Below are positions 50,736-59,739 of a DNA stretch of 64,000 bases, in pieces. Position 1 is the stretch's first letter. Each line of letters begins with the position of its first letter. The stretch comes from JBJHAX01 sp050480705 (lineage in GTDB: Bacteria > Actinomycetota > Nitriliruptoria > Nitriliruptorales > Nitriliruptoraceae), in assembly GCA_050480705.1 (NCBI GenBank), contig JBJHAX010000002.1, forward strand, positions 70,781 through 134,780, in the 5' to 3' direction. Under the pieces are notes generated by a model. It was not told where the DNA came from and ran no database searches. It worked only from the letters and a program-made list of their open reading frames with translations. Position numbers and translations under genes: made by a program.

Positions 50736-51365
50736 TCAGGCGCCCGCGTCGGGGCGCGGTGGTCGTGGTCTCCAGGGCTCGGCGATATCGGCCGCGGCAG
50801 CGAGGGTGCCGGGGTCGCTCAGCACTTCGTCGATCGCACCGCCGAACGCGAGCGCGCGAACCCCTGCGGCGACGAAGTCGGCCGCGTTGGCGGGACCGAT
50901 GCCTCCGGTGGCAACGAATCCGACCTCGGGAAAGACGGGCCGCAGGGCGCCGAGGTGCGCAACACCGAGCACGCTCGCGGGAAACAGCTTGCAGGCCTCC
51001 ACGCCCGCTCGAACGCAGCGCATGACGTCGGTGGGGGTCATCACGCCCGGCAGGACGGCCACCCCGGCCTGACGTGCGACGTCGATGACCGCCTCGTCGA
51101 CACCCGGCATGACGAGCACACCGGCGCCGGCGTCGATGGACCGCCGGGCACGTTCGACGTCGATGACGGTGCCGGCGCCGACGGGCCGGCCGTCCGCGCG
51201 GGCGACGACCGCGTCGAGCGCCTCGAATGCACGCTCGTTCTGAACCGGGACCTCGACCAGGTCGATGCCCGCCTCCCAGCAGCGGTCAGCGGTGGCAGCC
51301 GCGTCGGCAACCGACGCGCCGCGCAGAATCGCCATGGTGCGCACGGCTGGCAACAGCTCGGTCAC
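50736..51365 (-). CDS. eda: KDPG/KDPGal-type aldolase
   Basis: This class I aldolase of 209 residues splits 2-keto-3-deoxy-6-phosphogluconate (or the galactonate isomer) to pyruvate and glyceraldehyde 3-phosphate. The Schiff-base Lys is in ACKLFPASVLG and the catalytic Glu in LVEVPVQNERAFEAL. 'AGTVIDVERARRSIDAGAGV' and 'FVATGGIGPANAADFVAAGV' are the phosphate-site strands. The GTG at 51365 has GAGGAG at 6 bp; the ATG two codons before sits on that site and was rejected. It lies between a sugar kinase and an alcohol dehydrogenase, the order expected for a hexonate or uronate route. Confidence 0.9.
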   Translation of the reverse strand: MTELLPAVRTMAILRGASVADAAATADRCWEAGIDLVEVPVQNERAFEALDAVVARADGRPVGAGTVIDVERARRSIDAGAGVLVMPGVDEAVIDVARQAGVAVLPGVMTPTDVMRCVRAGVEACKLFPASVLGVAHLGALRPVFPEVGFVATGGIGPANAADFVAAGVRALAFGGAIDEVLSDPGTLAAAADIAEPWRPRPPRPDAGA

Positions 51366-51438
51366 GCGCATCTCCTCGTCCGGGCACGCCCGGCGCCGCA
51401 ACGCCGCGTTCGTGGGCGGGCCTGCTCACGGGAACGTC

Positions 51439-52473
51439 TCACGGCGTCGCCGTCACGTCGGTGACGGCGTCGAGCAGTGCGTTTCGGACCTCGTCGTCGA
51501 ACGGTTCGACGAAGTCGGTGTCGACACCGATGACCCGTGACGCCATCAGATGCCCAAGATGCAGACGCTGCGGGACGGTCAGATCGCGCAGCGTGCCGCT
51601 GAGAAAACCGGCTGCGAACGCGTCCCCGGCGCCAGTTACGTCGACGACCTCGGACTCGATGGCCTGCGAGGTGTAGGTGGCGCCGTCGACAGCGGCTTCG
51701 GCGCCGCGAGCGCCGAGTTTGAAGCACACGAGCGCACCGGAAGGGACGTCGATGTTGTCGAGGAATTCGGCGGCAGTCGCGCCGAACCCGAGCGCCCGCG
51801 ACTCGTCCTCGCCGATGAACGTCAGATCGGCGGCGCCGCACAATACGCGCATCGCCGCGGCGGCGTCGTCGAGGTGCTTCCACAGCACCGGTCGCAGGTT
51901 CGCGTCGAGACTGATCTTGACGTCGTTGGAGCGCGCGTCCGCGATCAGATCCGAGATCAGCTGTGCGCACTCGACGGACAGCGCCGGTGTGATGCCGGTG
52001 ATGTGCAGCCATCGCGAGCCGGCGATCGCCGGGACGTCTTCGGCGGTCATCGCCGACGCGGCGCTGTCCTTGCGGTAGTAGCGCACGGTGGCACCGTCGG
52101 ACCCCAGCTCCTTGATGGCGACGCCGGTGTGGCGGTCCGGGTCACGCGGGGCGTGCACGTCCACGCCGCGCGACTGCAGCCCGTGCCGGATCTGTTCGCC
52201 GAGATGGTCGTCACCGAGCCGGCTGGCCCACCGGACCCGGTGCCCGAGCGAGGCGAGCCCGATCGCGAGGTTGGACTCTGCACCGATGAACGTCACCCCG
52301 CACTCGTCGGCGTGGTCGCGCAGCAGGAAGCAGCCCATGGTCTCGCCGACAGCGGTGACGTCGACGTCCGTGCCACCGTCCGCGCCGTCCAAGCTCATCG
52401 CGTCCGCGCCGGTGGCGGCGCCTGCCTGGGCGCCACCGGCCGCCGTGGACCCGCCGTCGGATGCAGTCGTCAC
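51439..52473 (-). CDS. kdgK: PfkB-family sugar-acid kinase (2-keto-3-deoxygluconate kinase-like)
   Basis: The 344-residue protein is a ribokinase-fold kinase. The GAESNLAIGLASLGHRVRWA segment (substrate site), 'DANLRPVLWK' and the catalytic base motif VDVTGAGDAFAAGFLSG are all present. The first 40 residues are a Gly/Ala/Thr-rich tail before the domain starts at 'DVDVTAVGETMG'. Because the GTG overlaps the leuD stop (GTGA), this tail is probably translated; a downstream start is possible. With the adjacent aldolase gene the natural substrate would be 2-keto-3-deoxygluconate or its galactonate isomer. Sugar-binding residues do not allow a firmer choice. Confidence 0.84.
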   Translation of the reverse strand: MTTASDGGSTAAGGAQAGAATGADAMSLDGADGGTDVDVTAVGETMGCFLLRDHADECGVTFIGAESNLAIGLASLGHRVRWASRLGDDHLGEQIRHGLQSRGVDVHAPRDPDRHTGVAIKELGSDGATVRYYRKDSAASAMTAEDVPAIAGSRWLHITGITPALSVECAQLISDLIADARSNDVKISLDANLRPVLWKHLDDAAAAMRVLCGAADLTFIGEDESRALGFGATAAEFLDNIDVPSGALVCFKLGARGAEAAVDGATYTSQAIESEVVDVTGAGDAFAAGFLSGTLRDLTVPQRLHLGHLMASRVIGVDTDFVEPFDDEVRNALLDAVTDVTATP

Positions 52474-53069
52474 GCTCGTCCCCCGGTGGTGGGCAGCCAC
52501 GACGGCCGGTTCGCTTCGTGGGCGGTGACCGCCGCGTCGAGCAGCAGGGTCTGCTCGATCTCGTCGATGCCGTGCAGGAACACCTGTCGTGTGCGCTTGT
52601 CGAGATCGAATGAGGCGTCGACGCCTGCCGCGGTCAGGCGCTGCGCCTCGAGATCGATGTGGATGGTGGTCTCCGGGTCGTTGCGGACCTCATCGGCCAG
52701 CCGTTTGCAGTCACCGGATGGGATCTCGACGGTCAGGAACCTGCAGCGCGCGGCGTTCTCACGGAAGATCGGCGCGAAGCTGGGCGCGACGACCGCGTCG
52801 AATCCGTAGTTCTGCAGTCCCCAGACCGCCTGTTCGCGCGACGACCCGCACCCGAAGTTGTCGCCCGCGACGAGCACCTTGGCCCCGGCGTAGATCGGAT
52901 CGTCGAGGATGCTGTCGCCGTCGCGGCGCCAGTCGTAGAACACGAAGGGGCCGAACCCCGAGCGTTCGATGCGTTTGAGGAACTGTTTGGGCATGATCTG
53001 GTCGGTGTCGATGTTGGCGTGCCACATCGGCAACCCGGTGCCGACGATCTGTGTGATCGGTTCGATCAT
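52470..53069 (-). CDS. leuD: Isopropylmalate isomerase small subunit-like (LeuD)
   Basis: The 199-residue swivelling domain has 'NIDTDQIMPKQFLKRIERSG', the active-site loop 'GDNFGCGSSREQAVWGLQ' and 'VVAPSFAPIFRENAARC', and ends RPSWLP, as in LeuD. In E. coli LeuD the loop reads SSREHAPWAL; here His is replaced by Gln. The protein pairs with the LeuC-like subunit to form an aconitase-type hydro-lyase. The ATG overlaps the leuC stop (ATGA) and follows GAGGAGG; the stop overlaps the next kinase gene. Because it is locked inside a catabolic operon, the true substrate may be another 2- or 3-hydroxy acid rather than isopropylmalate. Confidence 0.82.
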   Translation of the reverse strand: MIEPITQIVGTGLPMWHANIDTDQIMPKQFLKRIERSGFGPFVFYDWRRDGDSILDDPIYAGAKVLVAGDNFGCGSSREQAVWGLQNYGFDAVVAPSFAPIFRENAARCRFLTVEIPSGDCKRLADEVRNDPETTIHIDLEAQRLTAAGVDASFDLDKRTRQVFLHGIDEIEQTLLLDAAVTAHEANRPSWLPTTGGRA

Positions 53070-54490
53070 CGCGCGGCCTCCTCGGCGACCTCGCCGCGCG
53101 TCGGCTCGTCGCGCACGTCGACGAAGTGGCCGCGGATCGCGGCTGCGGCCGCCATCGCAGGTGATACGAGGTGAGTGCGCCCTCCGGCGCCCTGCCGTCC
53201 CTCGAAGTTGCGGTTCGATGTGGCTGCGCACCGCTCACCGGGCGCGAGGACGTCGGGGTTCATGCCCAGGCACATCGAGCAGCCGGGTTCGCGCCACTCG
53301 AATCCGGCGTCGAGCATGATCCGATCGAGCCCCTCGTCCTCGGCTTGGCGTTTCACGATCTGTGAGCCGGGAACGACCATGGCACGCACGCCGGAGGCGA
53401 CGTGCCGGCCGGCGACGACCGCGGCGGCAGCACGCAGGTCCTCGATGCGCGCGTTGGTGCACGAGCCGATGAACACACGGTCGAGGCGCAGATCAGTGAT
53501 CGGCTCGCCGCCGGTCAGCCCCATGTAGTCGAGCGCACGGGCGGTGGCAGCCGGGTCGTCGGTGTCGTCGGGGTAGGGCACGCGGCCATGGACCGGCGCC
53601 GACATCGCGGGGTTGGTTCCCCACGTCACCGTCGGCTCCACCTCGGCCGCGTCGATGTGCACGCTGCGGTCGAACTCGGCGTCGTCGTCACCGCGCAGTT
53701 CACGCCATCGGGCCGTCGCGGCCTCCCACGCGTCGCCGGTGGGCGCATGGGGCCTGCCGCGCACGTATTCGATGGTGGTCTCGTCGGGGGCGATCAGCCC
53801 GCTGCGGGCACCGCATTCGCTGACCATGTTGCACAGGGTCATGCGGCCTTCCATCGTCATCGCCTCGACCGTCGATCCGCGCAGCTCGATGACGTGGCCG
53901 TCGGCGCCGGACACACCGATGTCGGCGATGAGCGTGAGGATGACGTCTTTGGCGCTGACCCCCAGCGGCAGCTCACCGTCGATCTCGACGGCCATCGTCG
54001 ACGGGCGCCGCATCGCCACGCACTGGGTGGCCAGCACGTGCTCGACACCGCTGGTTCCCATGCCGAACGCCAGTGCACCGAACGCGCCGTGCGTGGGCGT
54101 GTGACTGTCACCGCAGGTCACCACCATCCCTGGCTGGGTGAGACCGAGTTCGGGGCCGATCATGTGCACGATCCCCTGCTGTGGCGAGAGCAGGTCGAGC
54201 AGGGGGATGCCGGTTTCGTGGCAGTTGCGGCGCAGCGCCGCCATCTGCGCGGCGGCGAGTTCGTCGGTGATCGGAAGGGAGCGGTCGGTCGTGGGCACGT
54301 TGTGGTCCATGACCGCGATCGTGAGGTCGGGGCGTCGAACGCTGCGCCCCTGCAACCGCAGGCCTTCGAACGCCTGGGGGCTGGAGGCTTCGTGGACCAG
54401 GTGGAGGTCGACGTAGAGCGCGTCGGCGCCGTCGTCGAAGGTGCCCACGACGTGTTCGTCCCAGACCTTGTCGGCGAGCACTCGTGCCAT
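53066..54490 (-). CDS. leuC: Isopropylmalate isomerase large subunit-like (LeuC)
   Basis: The 474-residue aconitase-family protein closely follows LeuC: 'DLHLVHEASSPQAFEGLR', VMDHNVPTTD, 'VTCGDSHTPTHGAFGALAFG', MEGRMTLCNMVSECGA, and the [4Fe-4S] ligands in FIGSCTNARIEDL and PGCSMCLGMN. The end 'NRNFEGRQGAGGRTHLVSPA' is the family signature. As LeuC it dehydrates and rehydrates 2-isopropylmalate; relatives act on citramalate, homoaconitate and dimethylmaleate. No leuA or leuB is here. Neighbours are an MFS transporter (88 bp upstream) and leuD, then sugar-acid genes. The ATG follows GGAAGGA. Confidence 0.84.
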   Translation of the reverse strand: MARVLADKVWDEHVVGTFDDGADALYVDLHLVHEASSPQAFEGLRLQGRSVRRPDLTIAVMDHNVPTTDRSLPITDELAAAQMAALRRNCHETGIPLLDLLSPQQGIVHMIGPELGLTQPGMVVTCGDSHTPTHGAFGALAFGMGTSGVEHVLATQCVAMRRPSTMAVEIDGELPLGVSAKDVILTLIADIGVSGADGHVIELRGSTVEAMTMEGRMTLCNMVSECGARSGLIAPDETTIEYVRGRPHAPTGDAWEAATARWRELRGDDDAEFDRSVHIDAAEVEPTVTWGTNPAMSAPVHGRVPYPDDTDDPAATARALDYMGLTGGEPITDLRLDRVFIGSCTNARIEDLRAAAAVVAGRHVASGVRAMVVPGSQIVKRQAEDEGLDRIMLDAGFEWREPGCSMCLGMNPDVLAPGERCAATSNRNFEGRQGAGGRTHLVSPAMAAAAAIRGHFVDVRDEPTRGEVAEEAAR

Positions 54491-54578
54491 CACGTGGTCC
54501 TTCCGCCGCTGCTGCCACGGCTCGCGCGCTGCACGCATGGATGACCGACGCCGGTGTCGTCCGAGCATGCCGGGGCCA

Positions 54579-55817
54579 TCACGCTGCGCCCCGGGTGATG
54601 GCACGCGCGGCGGCGAACATCGAGAGGGCAGCGGCGAGACCGAAGAAGGTCCACACGTGCCAGGTCGGCCCGTAGCCGACCGCCGCAGCGATCACGCCGA
54701 ACGCGAGCGGGCCGAGGCTGCCGCCGAGGTGGCCGCCCGGGCTCATGATGCCGGTCATCGTGCCGGGCCGGTCGCCGGCCAGGCGCACCACCGCGAACCA
54801 GAACACGCCGTTGAACCCCCACAACGCGGAGGTGGCGATGATCACACCGATGGCCATCAGCGCCGGGTCGTCGGTGCCGAGCAGGACGAGACCGACCGTG
54901 CCGACGGCGAGCAGCAACCCGCACAGGGTCATGTGGCCGGTGCGCATCCGGTCGACGATGAAACCGAGGGACACGCGCACCGCGACGGTTGCCGCGCTCG
55001 CGGCGGCCAGCAGCGTGCCTGCGGTCGACACCGGGCTGCCGGCCCGCACCGCCGCGTCGACGAAGAACGCCGGCACGACCACCGCTGCTGCGGTGCCGAT
55101 GCTGAAGCCCAGCCCGAGCCACACCAGCACGGCACGGGGAGCCACTGGCGTGGATTCCCCCGGTGCGCTGTCCGGGTCCGGTTGCGCGGTCCGGTCCAGC
55201 GCACGTGCCTTGGCGCGTTCGCGGGCTGCGACCGGTCGTCGCCCGATCATGACCAGCATCAGTGCGGACAGCAGCGCGGCGAGACCGAACGCCCACCGCC
55301 ACCCCAGCGTCAGCGCGATCGCGGGGACCGAGATGCCGGCGAGCAGCGACGCGGCCGGAGGTGATGCCTGTTTGATTCCGAACGCGACACCCTGATGCTG
55401 CGAGGGAACGGTCATGCTCAGCAGCCGGTTCGCGCCCGGATGCCCCATGGCGATCGCGAACCCGGAGATGATCAGGCCCACGGTCAGCGCCGTCCAGCTG
55501 TGCGCCAGCAGCGCGATCCCGGCGGCCGAGAGCATCGCGGCGGTGGTTGCCAGCCGCAGTGCCGTGGTCGCGCCGTACCGGTCGGTGATGCGTCCGACCG
55601 GTATGGACGCCAGCGAGGCCGTGCCGCGGGCGGCCGCGATCGCCGCGCCGAGTCCCGCCGAGCCGAACGACAGTTCGCCCGACAGCTGCACGGCCAGCGC
55701 GCCGGTCATCAACGCCGGCAGGTCGATGACCACGCCGACACCCCCGCCGACTGCAGCGTGGGTGATCCATGACCGTCCCTTGCGTCTGTCGCGTCCGAGC
55801 TCGACCCCTGATGCCAC
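54579..55817 (-). CDS. MFS transporter in the catabolic operon
   Basis: The 412-residue protein has twelve hydrophobic segments, the loop motif 'GRITDRYGATTALRLAT' after helix 2, and 'GVAFGIKQASPPAASLLAGI' in helix 5, which makes it a paralogue of the MFS proteins at 35316 and 46545. It starts with a GTG 2 bp after the FAH-family gene stop. The operon already encodes a TctABC importer, so this MFS protein may export a product, import a second substrate, or be the counterpart of the MFS permease TcuC of the tricarballylate system. The start at 55817 leaves a 33-residue leader before helix 1. Confidence 0.85.
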   Translation of the reverse strand: MASGVELGRDRRKGRSWITHAAVGGGVGVVIDLPALMTGALAVQLSGELSFGSAGLGAAIAAARGTASLASIPVGRITDRYGATTALRLATTAAMLSAAGIALLAHSWTALTVGLIISGFAIAMGHPGANRLLSMTVPSQHQGVAFGIKQASPPAASLLAGISVPAIALTLGWRWAFGLAALLSALMLVMIGRRPVAARERAKARALDRTAQPDPDSAPGESTPVAPRAVLVWLGLGFSIGTAAAVVVPAFFVDAAVRAGSPVSTAGTLLAAASAATVAVRVSLGFIVDRMRTGHMTLCGLLLAVGTVGLVLLGTDDPALMAIGVIIATSALWGFNGVFWFAVVRLAGDRPGTMTGIMSPGGHLGGSLGPLAFGVIAAAVGYGPTWHVWTFFGLAAALSMFAAARAITRGAA

Positions 55818-55819
55818 CC

Positions 55820-56584
55820 TTACGACCGCACGCCGTGATGCAGGACACCGATGCCTTCGACCCAGATCTCGACGGCGTCACCGGGGCGCATCGGCCCGGA
55901 GCCGCCGGGAGAGCCGGTGAGGATCACATCACCGGGCAGCAGGGTGGTGAACCGTGACAGGTAGGCGATGAGGTGGGGAACATCGAAGATCAGATCGGAG
56001 GTGGAGCCGTCCTGGCGGACCTCGCCGTTGACCCGGCTGCCGATGCCCACACCCGAGGCGATGTCGAGGTCGGTTTCGATCCAGGGACCCATCGGGCAGA
56101 ACGTGTCGAAGCCTTTCGCACGGACCACGTCCGGGTCGCTGCGTTGCAGGTCGCGCGCGCTGACGTCGTTCGCGCAGGTGAAACCGGCGACGTAGTCGAG
56201 CGCCGAGGATTCGGCGACGTTACGCGCGACGTCGCCGATGACGACGACGAGTTCGGCTTCGTGCTCGATGTCGGTGCTCAGCTCCTCAGGGGGAAGCACG
56301 ACGTCGGAGCCGGGGTCGCACAGCGCGGTCGGAGGCTTCATGAACAACGACGGCTTCGTCGGCATGTCGAAGCCCATCTCGACGATGTGCGCGGCGTAGT
56401 TGCGCCCGACGCACATCAGCTTGGTCGGCTCGACCGGGACGAGCAGTTCGACGTCCTCGCGGCCAAGCGTCGTCCCGGTCGGCTGGCCGCCCGCGAACGA
56501 CGGGCCGTCGTACAACTCGACCGCGTCGTCGCCGATCGTGGCGTGCGCAACGTCGTTGCCGTGGCGGACTCGTCCGATCCTCAT
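55820..56584 (-). CDS. Fumarylacetoacetate hydrolase (FAH) family protein
   Basis: The 254-residue protein has the FAH-fold core: 'LMCVGRNYAAHIVEMGFDMP', KPSLFMKPPTALCDPGSDVV, the metal-binding acidic pair in 'DIEHEAELVVVIG', 'GFTCANDVSARDLQRSDPD', 'KGFDTFCPMGPWI', and the last metal Asp region. The family includes hydrolases of beta-diketo acids, decarboxylases and isomerases; sugar-acid pathways use relatives that cleave 2,4-diketo-3-deoxy acids to pyruvate plus a small acid. The ATG overlaps the stop of the FAD gene (ATGA) and has GGAGG upstream. It may process a product of the FAD dehydrogenase or SDR. Confidence 0.85.
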   Translation of the reverse strand: MRIGRVRHGNDVAHATIGDDAVELYDGPSFAGGQPTGTTLGREDVELLVPVEPTKLMCVGRNYAAHIVEMGFDMPTKPSLFMKPPTALCDPGSDVVLPPEELSTDIEHEAELVVVIGDVARNVAESSALDYVAGFTCANDVSARDLQRSDPDVVRAKGFDTFCPMGPWIETDLDIASGVGIGSRVNGEVRQDGSTSDLIFDVPHLIAYLSRFTTLLPGDVILTGSPGGSGPMRPGDAVEIWVEGIGVLHHGVRS

Positions 56585-58107
56585 CGTGCCTCCGTCGCGT
56601 GCCGGTCCTGGTCGCGAGCCGCGTTTCGCCCCGCGATGCGACCGGACACGAACGCCCAGCCGATGTGGTTGCCGTGCCCTTCGAGCAGCAGTCCGCCCTG
56701 GCCGTTCGAGCCGGCGGCGAACAGACCCGGGACGGGACGGCCGTCGGCATCGAGGACGCGACACGAGGTGTCGACAGCCAGTCCCCCTTCGGTGAGCACG
56801 ATCCAGCTGCGCACCGGCCCCAGCGCGGTGTAGGGGCCGGCGAACTCGTCGGTGCCGCGCTCGCCGGCAGCGTCGGCGACAGCCGCGTGCAGCCGCTCGA
56901 TCTGCACGCCGATGGAGCTGGCGAGCCCGGCGAGCGAGTCGGCTTCGTGGACCAGGTCCTTGCGGCTCGCCCGGTAGTCGTCGAGGTAGGCGTAGGCCAC
57001 TCCCGGCGCGGTCGAGATGTAGTGGTTGGGCCGGGTGAGCCGCTCGGCTGCAGCGCGGTCGAGCACGATCCAGCCGGTCGCGCCCGGCTGCCGGGCCAGT
57101 GCCGTTCCGGGGTCGCCTGAAGCGTCGGGCACACGGTCGCCGTCGGCGGTCACCAGCAGCGCCCCGAGGCCGAAGATCTTCGGTGTCGGGGCCAGATACG
57201 AGGTGGCGAACGCCATGATGATCCGGCGCATGATGAACGCCGGCAGCACCCGCACGGCTGCGCTCATCGCGATCGCGATCCAGCGGTACGCGGGGATGCG
57301 CTGCGGCCAGCGCGGTTTCGCCGACGGCGCGAACCGCATTTCGGGTCCGAGTGCGAGGTCGCCGTTGAGGATCACCCCGCCGGCGTCGCGCCCGAGCCGG
57401 ATGCCGTCGCCGGTACTCGTAGCGTTCACCGCGTCGACGCCGGCGGCCAGCTCACCCATCTGCTCGGTCTTGAGCTCGCGGCTGGCGCTGAAGTCGCCCG
57501 CGGCCAGGATCACGCCCTTGGAGGCGGTGATCTCCCAGGCGCCGTGCGGCCCGCGGCAGCGGACACCTTCCACGCCGTTGTCACCGACGAGCAGGCGCTC
57601 GGCGGTGATGCCGGTCGTGATGCGGACACCGAGCCGACGCGCGGCGCGATGCAGCCGGCGGATGTAGGCGCGCGATCCCGGCAGGATGTTGTGCATGCGG
57701 GCGCGCCGGTGGGGTGGTTCCTCCATCGGCCCGAAGAAGACGACGCCGAGTTCGCGCAGCCATTCGAGCGTCGGGCCGCTGCGTTCCACGTACAGCCGCC
57801 GCAGCTCGAGGTTGTCGCGGTCGACGAGGTCGCCGGCGAAGGCGCCCATGTCCTCGAAATGCTCGTCGAGATCGTCCACGATGCCGTTGCGCTGCTGCAG
57901 GCGCGTGCCGCTGGCGGTGAACGATCCGACTGCGAGCGCGGTGGTGCCCCCGAGGGAGTCGTTCTTCTCGATCAGGGCCACCTCGGCGCCTGCGGAGGCG
58001 GCCTCGATCGCAGCTGCGAGTCCGGCGCCGCCGCCACCGATCACGACGACGTCTGCGTGGTGACGCTCGACGCGCGGGGTGCCGGGCGTCTGGGAGGTGT
58101 CACTCAC
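56581..58107 (-). CDS. FAD-dependent dehydrogenase, fumarate-reductase flavoprotein family
   Basis: The 508-residue protein begins with a Rossmann FAD motif (VVVIGGGGAGLAAAIEAASAG, read with GxGxxG) and 'LIEKNDSLGGTTALAVGSF', and ends with the second FAD motif 'GLFAAGSNGQGGLLLEGHGN'. The family includes fumarate reductase subunits, 3-ketosteroid dehydrogenases and tricarballylate dehydrogenase (TcuA). No heme or Fe-S partner gene is adjacent. The GTG overlaps the tctA stop (GTGA). Next to a tricarboxylate importer it may oxidise a saturated polycarboxylate to an unsaturated one, in the manner of TcuA; the middle region differs enough that a steroid-like substrate cannot be excluded. Confidence 0.84.
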   Translation of the reverse strand: MSDTSQTPGTPRVERHHADVVVIGGGGAGLAAAIEAASAGAEVALIEKNDSLGGTTALAVGSFTASGTRLQQRNGIVDDLDEHFEDMGAFAGDLVDRDNLELRRLYVERSGPTLEWLRELGVVFFGPMEEPPHRRARMHNILPGSRAYIRRLHRAARRLGVRITTGITAERLLVGDNGVEGVRCRGPHGAWEITASKGVILAAGDFSASRELKTEQMGELAAGVDAVNATSTGDGIRLGRDAGGVILNGDLALGPEMRFAPSAKPRWPQRIPAYRWIAIAMSAAVRVLPAFIMRRIIMAFATSYLAPTPKIFGLGALLVTADGDRVPDASGDPGTALARQPGATGWIVLDRAAAERLTRPNHYISTAPGVAYAYLDDYRASRKDLVHEADSLAGLASSIGVQIERLHAAVADAAGERGTDEFAGPYTALGPVRSWIVLTEGGLAVDTSCRVLDADGRPVPGLFAAGSNGQGGLLLEGHGNHIGWAFVSGRIAGRNAARDQDRHATEAR

Positions 58108-59726
58108 GATGTCGACCCGTCGTCACTGCGTTTCGTCTCGACGGAGGCCGCGCTCGCCGATGGTTGCGTGGCGTCGCCACCTCCCGGTTTCTTGTCCGCG
58201 CTGCCACGGCGTTCCTTGAGGGTCTTGACGGTGCTGTAGATGATGAGGGCTGCGAATGCGATCCACAGGGTCCGGGAGATGCCGGAGCCGAAGAAGTAGC
58301 TGATGCGGTTGTTGCCGAGCTGCAGTGCGCGCAGGAAGTTCTCCTCGGCGATCGGCCCGAGCACGAGGCCAAGGACCAGCGGGACGATCGGGTAGTCGCG
58401 CTGGCGCATGACGAAGCCGAGGATCCCGAAGGTCATCAGCAGCCCGACGTCGAACATCGACCTGCGCACGCTGTAGGTCCCGATGATGCAGCACAGCAGC
58501 ACGGCGGGAACGAGGAACGGCGGCTTGACCTTGGTGACGACCGCGAGCGGTGCGGCGAGCAGGATGCCGATAGGCAGGATCAGGATGCTGGCCACGATCG
58601 CGGCGAGCACGAGGGCGTAGACGAGGCCCGGCTCGTTGGCCATCAGCCGCGGCCCCGGCATCAGGCCGTGCAGGTAGATCGCGGCGAGCACGATCGCGGC
58701 GGTGGCGCTCCCCGGGATTCCCAGCGTCAGCGTCGGGATCAATGTGCCGCTGGCCACGGCGTTGTCGGCCGCCTCGGAGGCGACGATCCCCTCCGGCTCA
58801 CCCTTGCCGAACGTCTCGGGATGGTCGGAGAACTGCTTGGCGAGGCCGTAGCTGATGAAGTTCGCTGTCGCGGTGCCCATGCCCGGAATGACACCGATGC
58901 CGAGCCCGAGCAGCGAGGAGCGCAGGATCGTCACGGGATACCGAAGCGTCGCCAGGACACCGGCGAGCGCTTCACGCAGCGCAGCGAACAGATGGGCGAA
59001 CACCGAGGCATCGTCGCGCACGGTCACGGCTGCCGCCGAGGAGCCGCCCACCTGGGTGTAGCTCGCGATGACGAGCATCTGGGCGACCCCGAAGATGCCG
59101 ATGACGGCGGGGACGAACGGAACCTGTCCGAACAGTTCCATGAACCCCATCGTGAACCGAGGCTGCCCGGTCATCGGGTTGGCGGACATCGCCGCAATGA
59201 GCAGTCCGGTCATCGCCGCGATGAGTCCCTTGCGCACGCTGTTGCCGATGACGACAGCGATGACCGCGAGCCCGAACAACGCGACGATGAAGATCTCCCG
59301 CGCGCCGAACCGCAGCGCGATGGCGCCCAGCGGGCCGATCACGAGGAGCACCACGAGCCCGCTGATCATCCCGCCGGCGGCCGAACTCATGCGGGCGAGC
59401 CCGATGGCGCGTTCCGCCTTGCCGTCCAGCGCCATCGGATAGCCGTCGATCGCCGTCGCGGCCGATCCGGCCTCACCGGGCGCGTTGACGAGGATCGCAG
59501 GAATCGATCCGGCGAACAGCGTTCCGGCGTACAGCCCGCCGATGAGGATCAGCGAGGACTCGGGCGAGAGCCCGATCGCGAAGGGCAGGACGAGCGCGGC
59601 GGCGTTGGCGGCGCCGACACCGGGGATCGCTCCGGCGATGAAGCCGATGACGATCCCGACGAGCAGCCACAGCAACGGACCGATCTGGAACAGCAGGCCT
59701 GCACCTTCGAGAATGTTCTCCCACAT
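58104..59726 (-). CDS. tctA: Tripartite tricarboxylate transporter large membrane subunit
   Basis: The 540-residue protein is the main permease of a TctABC system. It has the signatures 'GAIPGVGAANAAALVLPFAI', 'YAGTLFAGSIPAILVNAPGE' and 'LGIGVIPGMGTATANFISYG' plus 'LTLGIPGSATAAIVLAA', the conserved substrate loops of the two repeats. About twelve hydrophobic segments can be counted. A hydrophilic tail of about 35 residues ends the protein. The ATG follows GAGGGAG. tctB lies 13 bp upstream. The system imports a di- or tricarboxylate with a lipoprotein receptor (TctC) and a proton or sodium gradient. Confidence 0.92.
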   Translation of the reverse strand: MWENILEGAGLLFQIGPLLWLLVGIVIGFIAGAIPGVGAANAAALVLPFAIGLSPESSLILIGGLYAGTLFAGSIPAILVNAPGEAGSAATAIDGYPMALDGKAERAIGLARMSSAAGGMISGLVVLLVIGPLGAIALRFGAREIFIVALFGLAVIAVVIGNSVRKGLIAAMTGLLIAAMSANPMTGQPRFTMGFMELFGQVPFVPAVIGIFGVAQMLVIASYTQVGGSSAAAVTVRDDASVFAHLFAALREALAGVLATLRYPVTILRSSLLGLGIGVIPGMGTATANFISYGLAKQFSDHPETFGKGEPEGIVASEAADNAVASGTLIPTLTLGIPGSATAAIVLAAIYLHGLMPGPRLMANEPGLVYALVLAAIVASILILPIGILLAAPLAVVTKVKPPFLVPAVLLCCIIGTYSVRRSMFDVGLLMTFGILGFVMRQRDYPIVPLVLGLVLGPIAEENFLRALQLGNNRISYFFGSGISRTLWIAFAALIIYSTVKTLKERRGSADKKPGGGDATQPSASAASVETKRSDDGSTS

Positions 59727-59739
59727 CGTGTGCGCTCCC

